Shown: positions 33,061-44,649, counted from the stretch's first letter. The stretch is 64,000 nucleotides of DNA from Costus lasius (GCA_027563935.2 CM050447.1:82445461-82509460), one strand, 5' to 3'. Notes: a model not told the origin generated them from the letters alone. Made by a program: numbers and translations.

Positions 33061-34915
33061 ATTGTGTACTTACATGATAATGTCCCTAGAGACAAATTGG
33101 ATTTGTGCTCAAATGGTTGTCCCCAGTCAATGTACCTTAGTAGATATGGGACAGCTATGGTACGTGAGAGACTGGTATATGGGCTGGTTAGGCACAAGGT
33201 GCTAACGTAGACATATGGGTATATCAGTGGTAGATATACTAGACCGACCCACTGTGAGGCTATGACTTGGTGTCATGAGTTATCCTCACAAGTGACAGAA
33301 GATGCATTGATCCCTTGACTTAAGGTCATTGACCAGTCTATATGGTTAAGGACATACTTTGATACAACCTAACACCTCATCGTAGTTTAGAGGTAATAAT
33401 GGTTGTCATTGAGAATGTCACGACCCATATGAGAAGGTCAATGAACAGATAGAGGATTTGCCCCTTCCGGAGGGAAGCTTGATATCCATAGGGCCCCCTT
33501 ATGATTCTATGACTGAAAGTGTATGGCCATACCCAAGTGAGAACCTGATTTAGTAATAACCATGTGATTGGGTAAAAACAAGTGGTGACATACTTGTCCA
33601 ATCGGATATCAGTTCGGCAAAGAGACTGAAATGCATCTATACCTAGTTGCGATGATGGGGATGTCGATGTCGATATCCATTCCGATGACTTGGGTAGCAG
33701 CGATGCACTGCTAGGTGCCACTCACTACTTGTGATGACCTTAGGGCATCACTGCCAATGTCAGAGGAACCTACAGGGTCGCACACCTTGATACTCGAGTT
33801 CTTGTATTGATCGGGAAGTCTTATGATCGTGTTATTGGATAACTCGAATCCTTTTCAGAGATTTCATTAGCGCCAATGGGCCTAATGAGATGGAAGAGTG
33901 TCATTGGAGCCAAACTTCATTTTTGACAAGTTGACCCGAATTTGACAATGGTTGGTCACATTTGAGTTAGGGTTGCATTGAATTGGATCCAATAGCTTAA
34001 TCAACCCATGTAATGAAGTTTGGGCTAGCTCATTACCTAATGAGGCCCAATAACAAGTTGTCATGAAGAGATAATGTGCTAAAAGGGTATAATGGGGAGA
34101 AGCCCAACCCCATTGGCGCCTAAGGGCATAATGGGGTTTGGATGGCACAATTTGCTTCATTAGGAAGCTTTAGGCGCCTTGCCCTTCTTCCTTGGATGGA
34201 AAGCTTGCTTCTAAGGCAATGCTTGGGATGCATATGGCTTGTAGGACTTATATGGAAATTCTTGAGCGCATATGGAAGAGGGCTATGGGTTTATGGAAAG
34301 AACTTGGAGTCTTTCCTTGCTTCAAATCCTAGCCGCTCACCTCCCTTTACCCTAGCCGCCTCCCTCTTTGTGATTTGCACCCATACCCTTTGTCTTGCCG
34401 CCCCTCTTGCTTCTATAAATCAGGAGACATGCGAGAGCAAGAGGGATTGAATCCAATTGGCGTGAACTACCAAAGGGCAAGGGCAATTGGTGCATCCTCT
34501 TCCTTAAGGCCTCAAGCTTCCTCTTTGCTTCCTCCTCTTGGCGCAACAAGTTGGAAAGCTTGGCGGCATCTTCTTCCTCTCCTTCTTCCATTAGCGCATC
34601 TTCCTTTGAAGGGGGTGCAAGCATAGAAGAAGGTGAACAAAGGCTTTGATCTTCTTTCCGTGGCTAGCACACAGCATGGAAGAAAAGGACTTGAGGCATT
34701 CGTGTGTGTGAGACTGCATAGGGCGCACACTTGGGCGCCTACCTCGACATCGACCTTCACGCTTGCTCTAGGTACTTACTATCTCATTGTGTCGACCCCC
34801 TCACAAGACGATCTTCACTTGGTTTTTGGGACCGGCTTGTTTCGGGGATATTATTCCGCTGTGCAATTGTAATGTCTGATGAAAAAATGTAAAATATCCC
34901 CGGGGTTTTCCAACA
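33061..34915 (+). repeat. Solo family A Copia LTR, main part
   Basis: Resumes at ATTGTGTACTTACATGATAATG and ends GGGGTTTTCCAACA. A TATA box, TATAAAT, is at 34414-34420. It is the inverted counterpart of the LTR at 38754-40724. Open frames between 34142 and 34872 are LTR sequence without protein motifs. Confidence 0.85.
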
Positions 34916-34920
34916 TTGTA

Positions 34921-35391
34921 CAAAGTGGCTCATGCTTCCTTAGGTAGGCTCGTCAACCAATTACACCTAATGCAACTCCTCTTCATCAAAACTGCCTATG
35001 TGCCTTATGTCCAACGAGGGTTGGAAACAATTCACAAGATCCTAACCTCTTGATAGCAGCCTCTAGATTTTCATTATGCATCCAACACATGTGCATCTAG
35101 TTAAGTCCAACCTTACCATTATGCCCAGGGCTAACATGTACCTTGTGAGGGCATGTCCTGACGTAAATGTATGGGGACTAAGGCACATATTGTCACCATG
35201 TGTCTTCTAAAGATAAGTGAGTGCGTCTCACGAGGGTGGGAAATAGTTCACAACACCACTGATCAGTAGCTTGATAAGGGCTACGCATTAGAAGGCTAAT
35301 TCAGACTTAATATTAAACAGTTTATAGCACCACTGATCAATAGTTACACAAAAAATCAGAAGTGAATTTTATAGTAATCCTGCAAGGGTAA
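34921..35391 (-). mobile_element. Copia #2 leader, second segment
   Basis: Follows the solo LTR and matches the leaders of #1 and #3 (CAAAGTGGCTCATGCTTCC, GATAAGTGAGTGCGTCTCACGAGGGTGGGAAA). Similarity fades after about 35320. The part just before 35392 (ATCCTGCAAGGGTA) slightly resembles a tRNA-Asp-type LTR start but is too short to call. Confidence 0.55.
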
Positions 35392-36882
35392 TGATGACAT
35401 GCATTTATATTGTATTTTTAGTATACTTTTACCACCAATTATCTCTCTTTTCTATCATATCTTTACTCATTTTGGCTTAAATTCTTTTGTTTGTTCGGAA
35501 TCTTCACCCCTTTTTGGTTTTGTTATATTTCAAGGGAAAATGACCAAATTTTGATGAATATTGAAAGATCCTAGTGCATGAATGGATTCCTAACGTCAAG
35601 ATGAAACTACCCATCAAATTTCATGCGAATCAAAGCTAGTTTGAAAAATACACGCTGCCCATATTTTTTATCATAGCCGTATTTTCTGGAAGAGCACAAA
35701 AAGAAATATGGCCTGCCTATGATATTTACACGGCCGTAATTTACTCAATACAAAATACCAGAAATCCACAAAAAGAAATACGGCCTGCTCGTGATTATTT
35801 TCATGGTCGTATTTCTTTTAGGTTTTATTTCTAGAAGACACAGAAAGAAATACGGTCATGCCATATTTATTTTCACGGCCATAATTTCGGCCTATGATAT
35901 TTTCACGGCCATATTTCTATCCGCCAGTTTCGGTTTTGACCTCGTTTCTTCCCTGATTTGGTTCGTTTTATAGCCAAATTTTGGGTAAACCCTAATTAGA
36001 TGATGGAGAACTATATAAGCTTTGAAAGGAATGATTATTGGGGGCTTTTGGCAAGGATTTAATGTGAATTTGATGAAGAGACGAGATTTATGGCAAATGG
36101 CAGCGATCTTCACTTTCTCACCAGAAAAGCTTCGTTTCTCTAGCCGACTGGAGTTGATCTTCACCAGGGAGCCTTGATTCTCATCTTCCAAGTCAATTCT
36201 ATTTTTATTTTGCCAATTTTATAATCAAAACATGGATTTTTACAATGTGGGCAGGAACACCATACTAGCGTAACTTCTTCTTTAGGACTAGAGCATAGCT
36301 CTCTTTGTATTATGACTTATCATTGATTTTCATCTTTCAAAGTAATTTACTTGATTAGATTCAATTATTGTTGCGTTTATTTACATGTTGGTTACTGGCC
36401 ATAATTTGCAAGTTAGAGATGTCGAAGAAGTACATTTTTTGGACAAGTTGATTCGAACATGAGAGTAGTTCGAATCATCTTTAGGGATTTTATAGATTTG
36501 TCAATAACTCATTGGGTCTATTTTGGGTTAATAACCACGACAGTAGGGGATTAATTCGGATAGACACCGGATTGTACTGCTGAGAGGGGGCAATCTGTAC
36601 ATGAGGATAAATCCCCTTTGGCACAGTAAATCCTTCTTAAGATAATTTTAATTATAAAAAAGTCATGAAACATGGTGTGGTGAACCCGAAGTCCTGAATT
36701 TCCATAATTTGATTACAACCCAATTGTGTTTTACTTTTCTACAACTTAGTTAAGATTATATTCAACCTTTTCTTGATTCATCTAGCTAGCAATTCTAAGA
36801 TAAGTTGGTATTTGGCCATTGGTCTCTGTGGAATCGATATTTTTATTGCTTCGATTTGTCCATACACTTGCAGAACACATCA
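35392..36882 (+). mobile_element. Solo LTR of the palindrome-bearing group (1491 bp), plus orientation
   Basis: TGATGACATGCATTT to CACTTGCAGAACACATCA, with flanks GGTAA (35387-35391) and AGTAA (36883-36887). The end region (TCTGTGGAATCGATATTTTT) is the reverse complement of the start of the N2-type LTR, so it points opposite to N1-N3. A palindrome cluster lies at 35655-35920, with words such as ACGGCCGTAATTT and GGCCTGC-TATGAT-TTT-CACGGCC. Confidence 0.75.
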
Positions 36883-36887
36883 AGTAA

Positions 36888-37589
36888 GTTGTTAATTCAC
36901 TTATCATTATCTACTTATCAATATTATGAAGAGTTTGAAGTTTAATACAATAAAGATTGTAGCTTAATTTTCTTTCAGAATTGGGAATTAACCTATTGAT
37001 ATTCTTTTACTATGAGCTTGTAACTTATCTAGATTTATTGAATCAAAGACTAGTTAATATAATTATGGTTGATTGATTGACATGTTATTATTCTGGACAA
37101 ATAATTGTATGATCTTAGATACAATAAAATACACTTAGAGGTGATTCTATAGTATTAGAAATCCCACAATTAAACTTATAAGATTAGACCATTAGAGTGG
37201 CTAATAATTGCTGGTGGGGTAAAATTTATCATAAAACCTAATTTAACTTGATAATCTATGAGAGTAGTTGCTAAGTTAACATCATACCGGTAAAATCCAA
37301 AATGGGACAATCTATAGAATAGGATAGATTTCTTTAACTATTTTGAAAAAAATAGATCAAGAAAATTTACTCATTCTAAATAATTAAATTCAATGAGGTG
37401 AAACCCTTATCGCGAGCTCTTCATAAATCTAAAATCCTGCTCTTATATTAATTTGTTTTCATCCATTCACTTAATATAGTTTGCATTGCGATTAAAGATA
37501 GAATTGATAGATAGTTAGCATCTAAGTCTCTGTGGGATGATAATCTTCTTTTTTTACTTTGATAAAACTATGCATATGCAACTACATCA
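36888..37589 (+). mobile_element. Probable 3' part of another LTR, plus orientation
   Basis: Ends GTCTCTGTGGGATGATAATC .. TATGCATATGCAACTACATCA, the same arrangement as the end of the preceding LTR (TCTCTGTGG.ATCGATAT .. CACTTGCAGAACACATCA). An AGGTGAAACCCTTATCGCGAG stretch lies near 37400. I cannot find its start; it may have been removed or interrupted by the LTR at 35392. Confidence 0.4.
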
Positions 37590-38753
37590 CCTGGAAGAAA
37601 GGAAAGCTTGCTCTTTTCTCCCAAGGCTAGTACCAAGTGTTGACATGAGTATTATTAAAGGGTTTCCTATTTAGATACCTAGAGGCTGGACAAGTGTGTG
37701 CCTACACTCTCTCTATTGCCTCCTCCAAATAACACTACGAGGGTAACTTCTTGAACACAACTCTTTGTTCTCTCAAAACTTGCATGGATCTTCTGGGATG
37801 GGAATAGGTTTCAAGTGAAGTATTTTTCTATGTAACAACACAAAATTTTAAAATTCATCCGCTATTCCCTAATAGGTTTCCTAGCTCTTACCATTGAGAA
37901 GTGAGGGAAAGGGGAAGTCTTATTACTTTATATGCAAGGATGAGAGGAAGAAGACTTGAATTTCATCTGAAGGAGATGAGAAAGCAGCAATAGTTCACAT
38001 GGAGGAAGAGTTTCAAGAGATATTCATTTGTAGTATTGGATTTTCACAAATTTACTCATGTTACCTCCTTAAGCCCTATGATAGGGAGATTTGCTATAGC
38101 ATAAATCAAGTGCATTGTCTCATCTTGTGAGCTAGTGTCATGTTGTCTCGAGAAACAATAGATCTTTGGTATTTGTTGCTTTCTTGCAAATTTGGAGCAT
38201 TAGGAGGAGTTGCATGCATCTTCTAGACAATTTTAGGTAAATTTTAAGAAAAATTTCTTCCTTCATTTTATAGGAACCTCTTCTTGAGTCCTATGATGGG
38301 TGGGTATGTGATTGGCCACAAATTGGAAGGAATGTTAACTGAGAAAATTTTCTTTATTCATATCATATTTTACATCATTGCCATACCATATTTGTCATTA
38401 AATATTTCCACACTAACTAGAAATATGGTTCCTAAACTTTCTTTCTATCTCTTTGTAAATGCAATCTCTTATTCTCTAAATATAATTATGTGTCATGCAA
38501 GGCATCACTCATATTTGCCCAATAAATGAGATCCTCATCTTAATGCAAAAAAAAGTACTAAAAAAGAGACACTATGAGATTATCAATCGATCCAAAGCCA
38601 ACAAAAGGACAATGACATAAATAAAGCAAGAGAAAATGTCAAGGATCTACCTTTTATCATACCATCATCGTATCGTGATAAATCCAAGACAAAGTGTCAT
38701 GTCCCTAAAAATAACTCCACTTACCGAGACATGGAAATTTGTCATGTCCAGCA
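37590..38753. other. Stretch not assigned to any element
   Basis: Lies between LTR-like sequence and the Copia #3 3' LTR. No LTR termini, PBS or retroelement motif. A plus-strand frame at 38284-38529 (81 codons) is hydrophobic in its middle and preceded by a pyrimidine-rich TTCATTTTATAG that could be a splice acceptor, but no protein family is recognisable. Could be old intergenic DNA, a decayed element or a gene remnant. Confidence 0.3.
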
Positions 38754-40724
38754 TGTTGGGAAAGCCTAGGGATAATTTACAATTTTTCTGACATTACAGA
38801 TTACAAACGCAGCGGAAGAATATCCTTGAAACAGGCCAGTCCCAAAAACCCAGTGAAGATCGTCTTGTAAGGGGGTTGACACGATGAGATAGAAAGTACC
38901 TAGAGCAAGAGGAGACCGATGTCGAGGTAGGCGCCCAAGCGTGCACCCTCTGCAGTCTCACACACACAGATGCCTCAAGTCCTCTTCTTCCACGCCTGGT
39001 GCTAGCCTCAGGAAGAAGATCCAAGCCTTTGTTCACCTTCTTCTATGCATGCGCCACCTTCAAAGGAAGATGCGCCAATGGAAGAAGGAGAGTAAGAAGA
39101 TGCCACCAAGCCTTCCAACTTGTTGCGCCAAGAGGAGGAAGCAAAGAGGAAGCTTGCGGCCTTAAGGAAGAGGATGCGCCAATTGCTCTTGCCCTTTGGT
39201 GGTTCATGCCAATTGGATTCAATCTCTCTTGCTCTCTCATGTCTCCTGATATATAGAAGCAATGTGGCGGCAAGGCTAGGGTGCATGCGCAAGTCATATA
39301 GAGAAAGAGGCAGCCAAGGTTTGGGGTTTGTAGCAATTAGGATTTAGGGTTTTCGAAAGTCTTTAAGACTTTACCATAAACCCTTCCTAATCTCCCATAT
39401 GCGCCAAGGACCTTCCTAAGAAGCCCTCCAAGCCATATCAGCCCCAAGACTTGGCATAGAGGCAAGCATACCACCAAAGGATGAAGGGGAGGCGCCTAAA
39501 GCTTCCTAATGAAGCAAATTGTGCCACCCACACCCCATTATGCCCTTAGGCGCCAACGGGGTTGAGTTTCTTCCCATTATACCCTTTTAGCCCATTATCT
39601 CTTAATGACAACTTGTTATTTGCCCCAATTGTGTAATGAGCTAGCCCAAACTTCAGTACATGGGTTGATTAAGCAATTGGATCCAATCTAATGCAACTCT
39701 AATCCAAATGTGACCAAATCTTGGTCAATTTTGGGTCAACCTACCAAAAATGAAGTTTAGCCCTAATAACTCTCTTCCATCTCATCAGGCCCATTGGCAC
39801 TGATGAAATCTCCCAAATAGATTTGGGCTATCTAATAACTCGATCATAAGGTTTTCTGATTAATACGAGAACTCGAGTATCAAGGTCTTCGACCCTGTAG
39901 GTTCCTCTGACGTTGGCAGTGCTGACCTAAGGTCACCACAAGCAATAAGTGGCACCTAGCAGTACATCGCTACTACCCAAGTTATCAGAATAGATATCGA
40001 AATCGACATTCCCATTATCGCAACTAGGTACATATGCATTACAGTCTCTTTGCTAAACTGATATCCGATTGAACGAGTGTGTCACCACTTGTTTTAACCC
40101 AATCACATAGTCATGACTAAATCAGGTTTTCACCAGGGTATGGCCATACACTTTCAGTCGTAGAACCATAGTTGGGGCCCCATGGATATCATACTTCCCT
40201 CAGGAAGGGGCAAATCCTCTGTCTGTGCATTGACCTTCTCATATAGGTCGTTGCATACTCAATGACAACCGTTATGACCTCCCAACTATGGTAAGGTGTT
40301 AGGTTGTATCAAAGCATGTTCCTAACTATATAGAAGAGTCAATGACCTCAAGTCAAGGGATCAATGCATCTCCTGTCACTTGTGAGGATAACTCATGACA
40401 CGAAGTCATTGCCTCACTGTGAGTCGGTCCAGTATATCTACCACTGATATACTCATATGTCTGCGTTAGCACCTCGTGCCTAACCAGCCCATATACCGGT
40501 CTTACAAGTACCATAGCTGTCTCATATCTACTAAGGTACATCGACTGGGGACAAGAGTTTGAGCACATATCCAATCTGTCTCCAGGGACATTATCATATA
40601 AGTACATAATCGCATATGTAAACAAACAATGATAACGATAATGCCAGAATGATATATAAGAAATATCAATGTCAAGTAGTATAAAGTCAGACCAAAACTA
40701 GGTCTCAGGGCATAAATACCAACA
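38754..40724 (-). repeat. Copia #3 3' LTR (family A, 1971 bp)
   Basis: On the minus strand starts TGTTGGTATTTATGCCCTGAG (40724) and ends GGCTTTCCCAACA (38754). The coding-strand sequence just before it (GTGCAAGTGGGAGAT) is the polypurine tract, and RNase H ends at 40746. A TATA-like TATATAT on the minus strand lies near 39250. Confidence 0.9.
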
Positions 40725-40739
40725 ATCTCCCACTTGCAC
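40725..40739 (-). promoter_or_regulatory. Copia #3 polypurine tract
   Basis: Minus strand GTGCAAGTGGGAGAT, directly upstream of the 3' LTR: the usual plus-strand priming site. Confidence 0.8.
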
Positions 40740-40745
40740 TAAGAC

Positions 40746-41195
40746 CTAGAGGTTGAGCAACCTCAACCCCATATCCCTGGCATGACCATCATGCTTCTGC
40801 TGCACCAAAGCCTTCGTCAGTGGGTCTGCCAGATTATTCTCTATGTCAACTCTGCTAATCTTGACATCACCTCGGTCAATGATCTCTCTGATCAAGTGAA
40901 ATCTCCTGAGTATGTGTTTGGACCTTTGATGAGACCGTGGTTCCTTAGCATGTGCTATTGCCCCATTGTTGTCACGGTAGAGCTCAATGGGATCCACTGC
41001 ACTTGGAACCACCTGAAGTTCAGAAATGAACTTCCTTATCCAAACGGCTGCCTCAGAAGCGGCCACATACTCAGTCTCGGTTGTAGAATCAGTAATGATG
41101 GATTGCTTGAAGCTTTTCCAGTATACAGCGCCTCCATTCATCTTGAACACATAGCCTGCCTGTGATCTGAAGTCGTCAGGGTCAGATTGGAACAA
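40746..41195 (-). pseudogene. Copia #3 RNase H
   Basis: A 149-residue frame with Copia RNase H features: TDSTTETEYVAASEAAVW, the DNNGAIAHAKEP segment, HQRSKHI..RFHLIREI, ending LADPLTKAL. The catalytic acidic residues in TETEY and YRDN are in place. Domain boundaries look normal, but it belongs to a polyprotein with stops upstream, split by two insertions. Confidence 0.85.
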
Positions 41196-41859
41196 TGCAT
41201 CAGTGTAGCCTTGAACACTGATCTCTTCCTATCCCCCATAGACCAAGAATAAATCCTTAGTTCTTCTCAGATACTTCAAGATGTTCTTTACAACCACCCA
41301 ATGCTACAAACCTAGATTGGATTGGTATCGGCTAGTTATGCTCACAGCATAAGCTACATCTGGTCTAGTACATAACATTGCATACATGATCGATCCCACT
41401 GCCGAAGCATAGGGCACTCGACTCATGTCATCCCTCTCAGCCTGTACGGTGGGACAGTGGCTCTTTGAGAGAGTAAGGCCATGTCTTACTGAAAGGTATC
41501 CTTTCTTGGATTGCTCCAAGTTGAACCTCTCCAGGACCTTATCAATGTAGGTACTCTGACTAAGGGCTAGGAGCCTCTTGGATCTATCCTGGTAGATCCT
41601 CACGCCTAGAATATAGGCGGCCTCCCCTAAGTCCTTCATCTCAAAACACTTCCCCAACCATGTCTTCACAGACTGAAGACTAGGGATGTCGTTTCTGATG
41701 AGTAGTATGTCATCGACGTACAAGACCAAAAAAGTCACCAAGCTCCCACTGAATTTTCTGTATACACAGGCGTCATCTTTGCTTTTGGTAAAATCATAAT
41801 CTCTCATAGCTTCATCAAACCAAAAATTCCAACTTCGAGATGCTTGATCAACAACTTCG
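41196..41859 (-). pseudogene. Copia #3 reverse transcriptase, C-terminal two-thirds
   Basis: The frame 41304-41807 carries CVYRKFSGSLVTFLVLYVDDILLI with the YVDD catalytic motif, MKDLGEAAYILGVRIYQD, and YASAVGSIMYAMLCTRPDVAYAV. Upstream codons (QASRSWNFWFDEA) continue to about 41859 on the plus strand. The first part of RT and the linker from integrase are missing, replaced at the G2 junction. The motifs fit a Tork/Angela-type Copia; clade assignment is by memory of motifs only. Confidence 0.85.
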
Positions 41860-41891
41860 AGCTCCCACTGAATTTTCTATATACACGGACG
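41860..41891 (-). repeat. Duplicated Copia RT segment at the G2 left junction
   Basis: AGCTCCCACTGAATTTTCT plus the following TATACAC..CG, a near-copy (three differences) of 41741-41772, 119 bases away. It overlaps the first bases of G2 (ACACGGACG). It looks like templated filler DNA left by break repair. Confidence 0.65.
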
Positions 41892-42257
41892 CAAACTGGA
41901 TGCAAAGGGTTTGGAACCCTTCACCATAGTGGGCAAGATCAACAACAACGCATACGTGCTTGATTTGCCTCCAGAATTGGGGATCCCCACCACTGCTAAC
42001 GTGGAGGATCTCACAGCTTACAAGGAGCCTCTCTCACTCAAAGAACCAGAGGCCCCCTTCGATCCAGAGATAGTGGATATCCTTGAGGACCAGACTCGAC
42101 TCACCCCTGACGAGGTACAATTGTTTTACCGCGTTAAGTTTTCTAATGGTGAGGAGGCATGGCTCCCCGAGGCAGAGCTAGCCCTGGCTGCTCTAGATTT
42201 GCTCCAAGGATTCAAGGATAATTCTCCTGAGGAGAATTTTTCCAACCTGGGGAGAAA
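41883..42257 (+). pseudogene. Extra copy of the G2 pol C-terminus left of its 5' LTR
   Basis: Repeats 48262-48636 with a handful of differences: LPPELGIPTTANVEDLTAY, then a chromodomain-like end (FYRVKFSNGEEAWLPEAEL) and the polypurine tract CTGGGGAGAAA. An LTR normally has target DNA on its outside. Pol sequence here means the 5' LTR was once shared with a second, left-hand copy of the element, now mostly deleted. Confidence 0.85.
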
Positions 42258-43916
42258 TGATGGAGGGCCTAACACAGCTCTTAGAAGATCCACTAGGGCT
42301 CGGAGGAAGCCCATCAGGTATGGCTTCACTTAGAGTCCACTTTCCTTTTCAGTACTTTCCTTATTTGCATTGCATGGCATGATAGGTTAGTTCCACCCCA
42401 AAGTCTATCATGTAGTTTACTTTTATAAATGTTGTTGGTAGGTTGTGCATTGTAATGTCATGGTAGGTTAGTGCATGTAGTTTGGATACATTAATATTCA
42501 GCTCAAGGGATACAAATCAGCTAGCTCACCACACTCCAAGAAGCTAGCTCCCATTTTGGAAGGTTCACTTCAAAGTAGTTCAAAGAGAGACTTCTAACTC
42601 AACTCAACATCAAGCTCCACTTCAATTATTCCCTTCCAATTGAAGAGAGGCCACCCCATGGAATCATTTGCGCCATCTACAACAACAAGGCTCATCTAGA
42701 TCCACAATTCAAGGAGGCGCCCATCTAGATCCACCAATCAAGGAGGCGCCCATCTAGATCCACAATTAGGGGAGTTGCGCCATCAAGATCCACAATTAGG
42801 GGAAGGCTTATTTCCTTCTTCTCATTGCCGCCCAAGACAACAAGGAAGGTTTTCAAATTTCAAACTCTCCCTCATATGCGCCAACACCTCCAAGGAAGAT
42901 AGCCATTTCGAATTCAAAGACTTACCAGTTCAGCCATCCAAAGAAGGCAACAAGATCAGCCCACTAAAATGCCTTGTCTCCATTTTCGAATTCTCTCCAA
43001 TTATGTAAGGGGCGCAAGGGGCCAATGACCACCTTGCCCTCATCTTATCCTCATCCCTAAGCTGCCTATAAATGTATCCCCATCGCATCATGTGCATAGC
43101 ATTGTTGAATATATTGTTGAATAGTTTCCTAGCCAAACTATGGGTGCTTGTGTCGCCTAGGGTGCTTGTGTCGCCCACCTCTTCTTCTTTGGGTGCTTGT
43201 GTCGCCCAAGTCCCCTCATCCTCCCCTTTCTTCTTTCAAAGATCCGAGCCCCCCTTCTTCTTCCCCTCGCCCTCCATTCATCAAGTAAGGCCGAGAGTCC
43301 CCACCTTCAAGGAAATCGCATCAAAGAGAACAAGAGCTCAAGATGGCGCAAAGAACATGGATGCATCCCTTGGTCTCCTTCAAGGCGATTCTCTAAGTTA
43401 AGTATTCCATCTTCTTGTGTCTTCTCTTTATACATCTTAGGAACATCTTACTACACATCTCTTGGATTTGTAGGACTTGGCGCAAGGAAGCTTGGCGCAT
43501 CCCACTCTCTTGATCTCCCCTCTTTAGATAGTCCTTTGTTTTGTTAGCAAGAGAACTTGGAGGATTAACCTCCCTCTTGACTTTAAGCATTGTTAAGTTT
43601 TAATCTGCTTTATAACTCACCCACGCCTGTGTGGGGTTGCTGAATGCTCTGTGTGTAACCTGCACCTTCCATCAGAGTAGGACCGGTGAAGAACGGGAAG
43701 GACGGTCCTTCTATTCTCAAGGACCGCGAGGTGAGTCTTCTTTAAGTTATTGTCATTTCTTTCCTACAAGTAGTTAATATTCGGTTTTCCTATTTAAAAA
43801 TACAAAAACATTATTTTCCAACTTCGTTAGTTAAATCGGTTTTATCTAGTTTATGATAATACCAAAAATATTTTCGAAACTCGTTGTTTGCATGTTTGTG
43901 ACCTACCCCTGCATCA
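42258..43916 (+). repeat. G2 5' LTR (1659 bp)
   Basis: TGATGGAGGGCC to CCCCTGCATCA. A TATA box, TATAAAT, is at 43067-43073. Short tandem repeats: a roughly 31-bp unit (CATCTAGATCCAC..AAGGAGGCGCC) at 42692-42803, and a GGGTGCTTGTGTCGCC repeat at 43140-43210 with one more copy than the 3' LTR. Confidence 0.9.
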
Positions 43917-43919
43917 TCT

Positions 43920-43931
43920 TGGTATCAGAGC
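43920..43931 (+). promoter_or_regulatory. G2 primer-binding site (initiator tRNA-Met)
   Basis: TGGTATCAGAGC, the standard plant site, three bases after the LTR. Confidence 0.9.
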
Positions 43932-44097
43932 TTAGGCTCCTAGATTAGAATTTTTAAGCCTTCAAAACTTAATTTTCTAACTTCTAGGCGATTTTGGAAC
44001 TAGGTTGTTTGAGACAAAAGGATTTTCATAATTGGCTATTATATCCTATCTAGTAGCCCTATATTTTTCTATAAATCCTTTTTTCAAAAAATCAACC

Positions 44098-44613
44098 ATG
44101 CAGACCCGATCTAAGGCTCAAAGCACCCAACCCATGACCTTGGAAACCTTAGTTGAGATGATTGCATCTTTAACTCAAAGGATGGACAATGTAGACACCA
44201 ACCTAAATCAACTCCACGATAAGGTGCAAGAAATAGAAGAGTCTAATAGGAGTAGATCTCCTAGCCGCCCTCCTAGTGAACACCACTCTAGAGATCCTTT
44301 AGAACCTATGCAAAGGCAACAAACCCCAAGGAACAACCCTAGGAACAATCCTCAAAACTTTGATTGGGAAGGACACCCTGTCCAAAACAATCACAACCCT
44401 CGACCTAGGGATGACTACACACATGCTGTGAAACTTAACCCGCCCACTTTTAATGGATCCCTTGATCCCAGAAATTACTTAGACTGGGCAACCAAACTCG
44501 AGCAATACTTCGAATGGAGTATGATGCCCGAGCACTCTAAGGTTAGGTTTACCAAATGCCTTCTTGAAGGTTCTGCTAGACTCTATTGGAGCAATGTAGA
44601 AAGAAGCCTGTAG
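44098..44613 (+). CDS. gag: G2 gag N-terminal part, ending at an in-frame TAG
   Basis: The start is taken as ATG 44098 (MQTRSK), which matches the G1 start MVTTRSQ; the upstream ATG at 44032 adds a hydrophobic stretch not seen in G1. Features: a coiled-coil-like segment (LVEMIASLTQRMDNVDTNLNQL), a basic proline-rich linker, then the Gag core (PPTFNGSLDPRNYLDWA .. CLLEGSARLYWSNVE). It stops at TAG 44611-44613, exactly in frame with the following long ORF. G1 has glutamine-rich coding sequence here, so CAG to TAG is the simplest origin. Without readthrough no Pol is made. Confidence 0.85.
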   Translation: MQTRSKAQSTQPMTLETLVEMIASLTQRMDNVDTNLNQLHDKVQEIEESNRSRSPSRPPSEHHSRDPLEPMQRQQTPRNNPRNNPQNFDWEGHPVQNNHNPRPRDDYTHAVKLNPPTFNGSLDPRNYLDWATKLEQYFEWSMMPEHSKVRFTKCLLEGSARLYWSNVERSL

Positions 44614-44649
44614 AGGTCTAGACAACCCCCCATTACAAGATGGGAAGAG

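Noticed and set aside
34142..34872. Several overlapping ORFs near 34.1-34.9 kb and 38.8-39.3 kb
   Set aside because: They are the same family A LTR sequence read in many frames on both strands.
38284..38529. 81-codon hydrophobic ORF as a membrane protein gene
   Set aside because: No family recognised and only one weak splice-like signal; kept only as an observation.
42126..42329. Minus-strand 67-codon ORF repeated at 48505
   Set aside because: Antisense shadow of the G2 chromodomain-like C-terminus.
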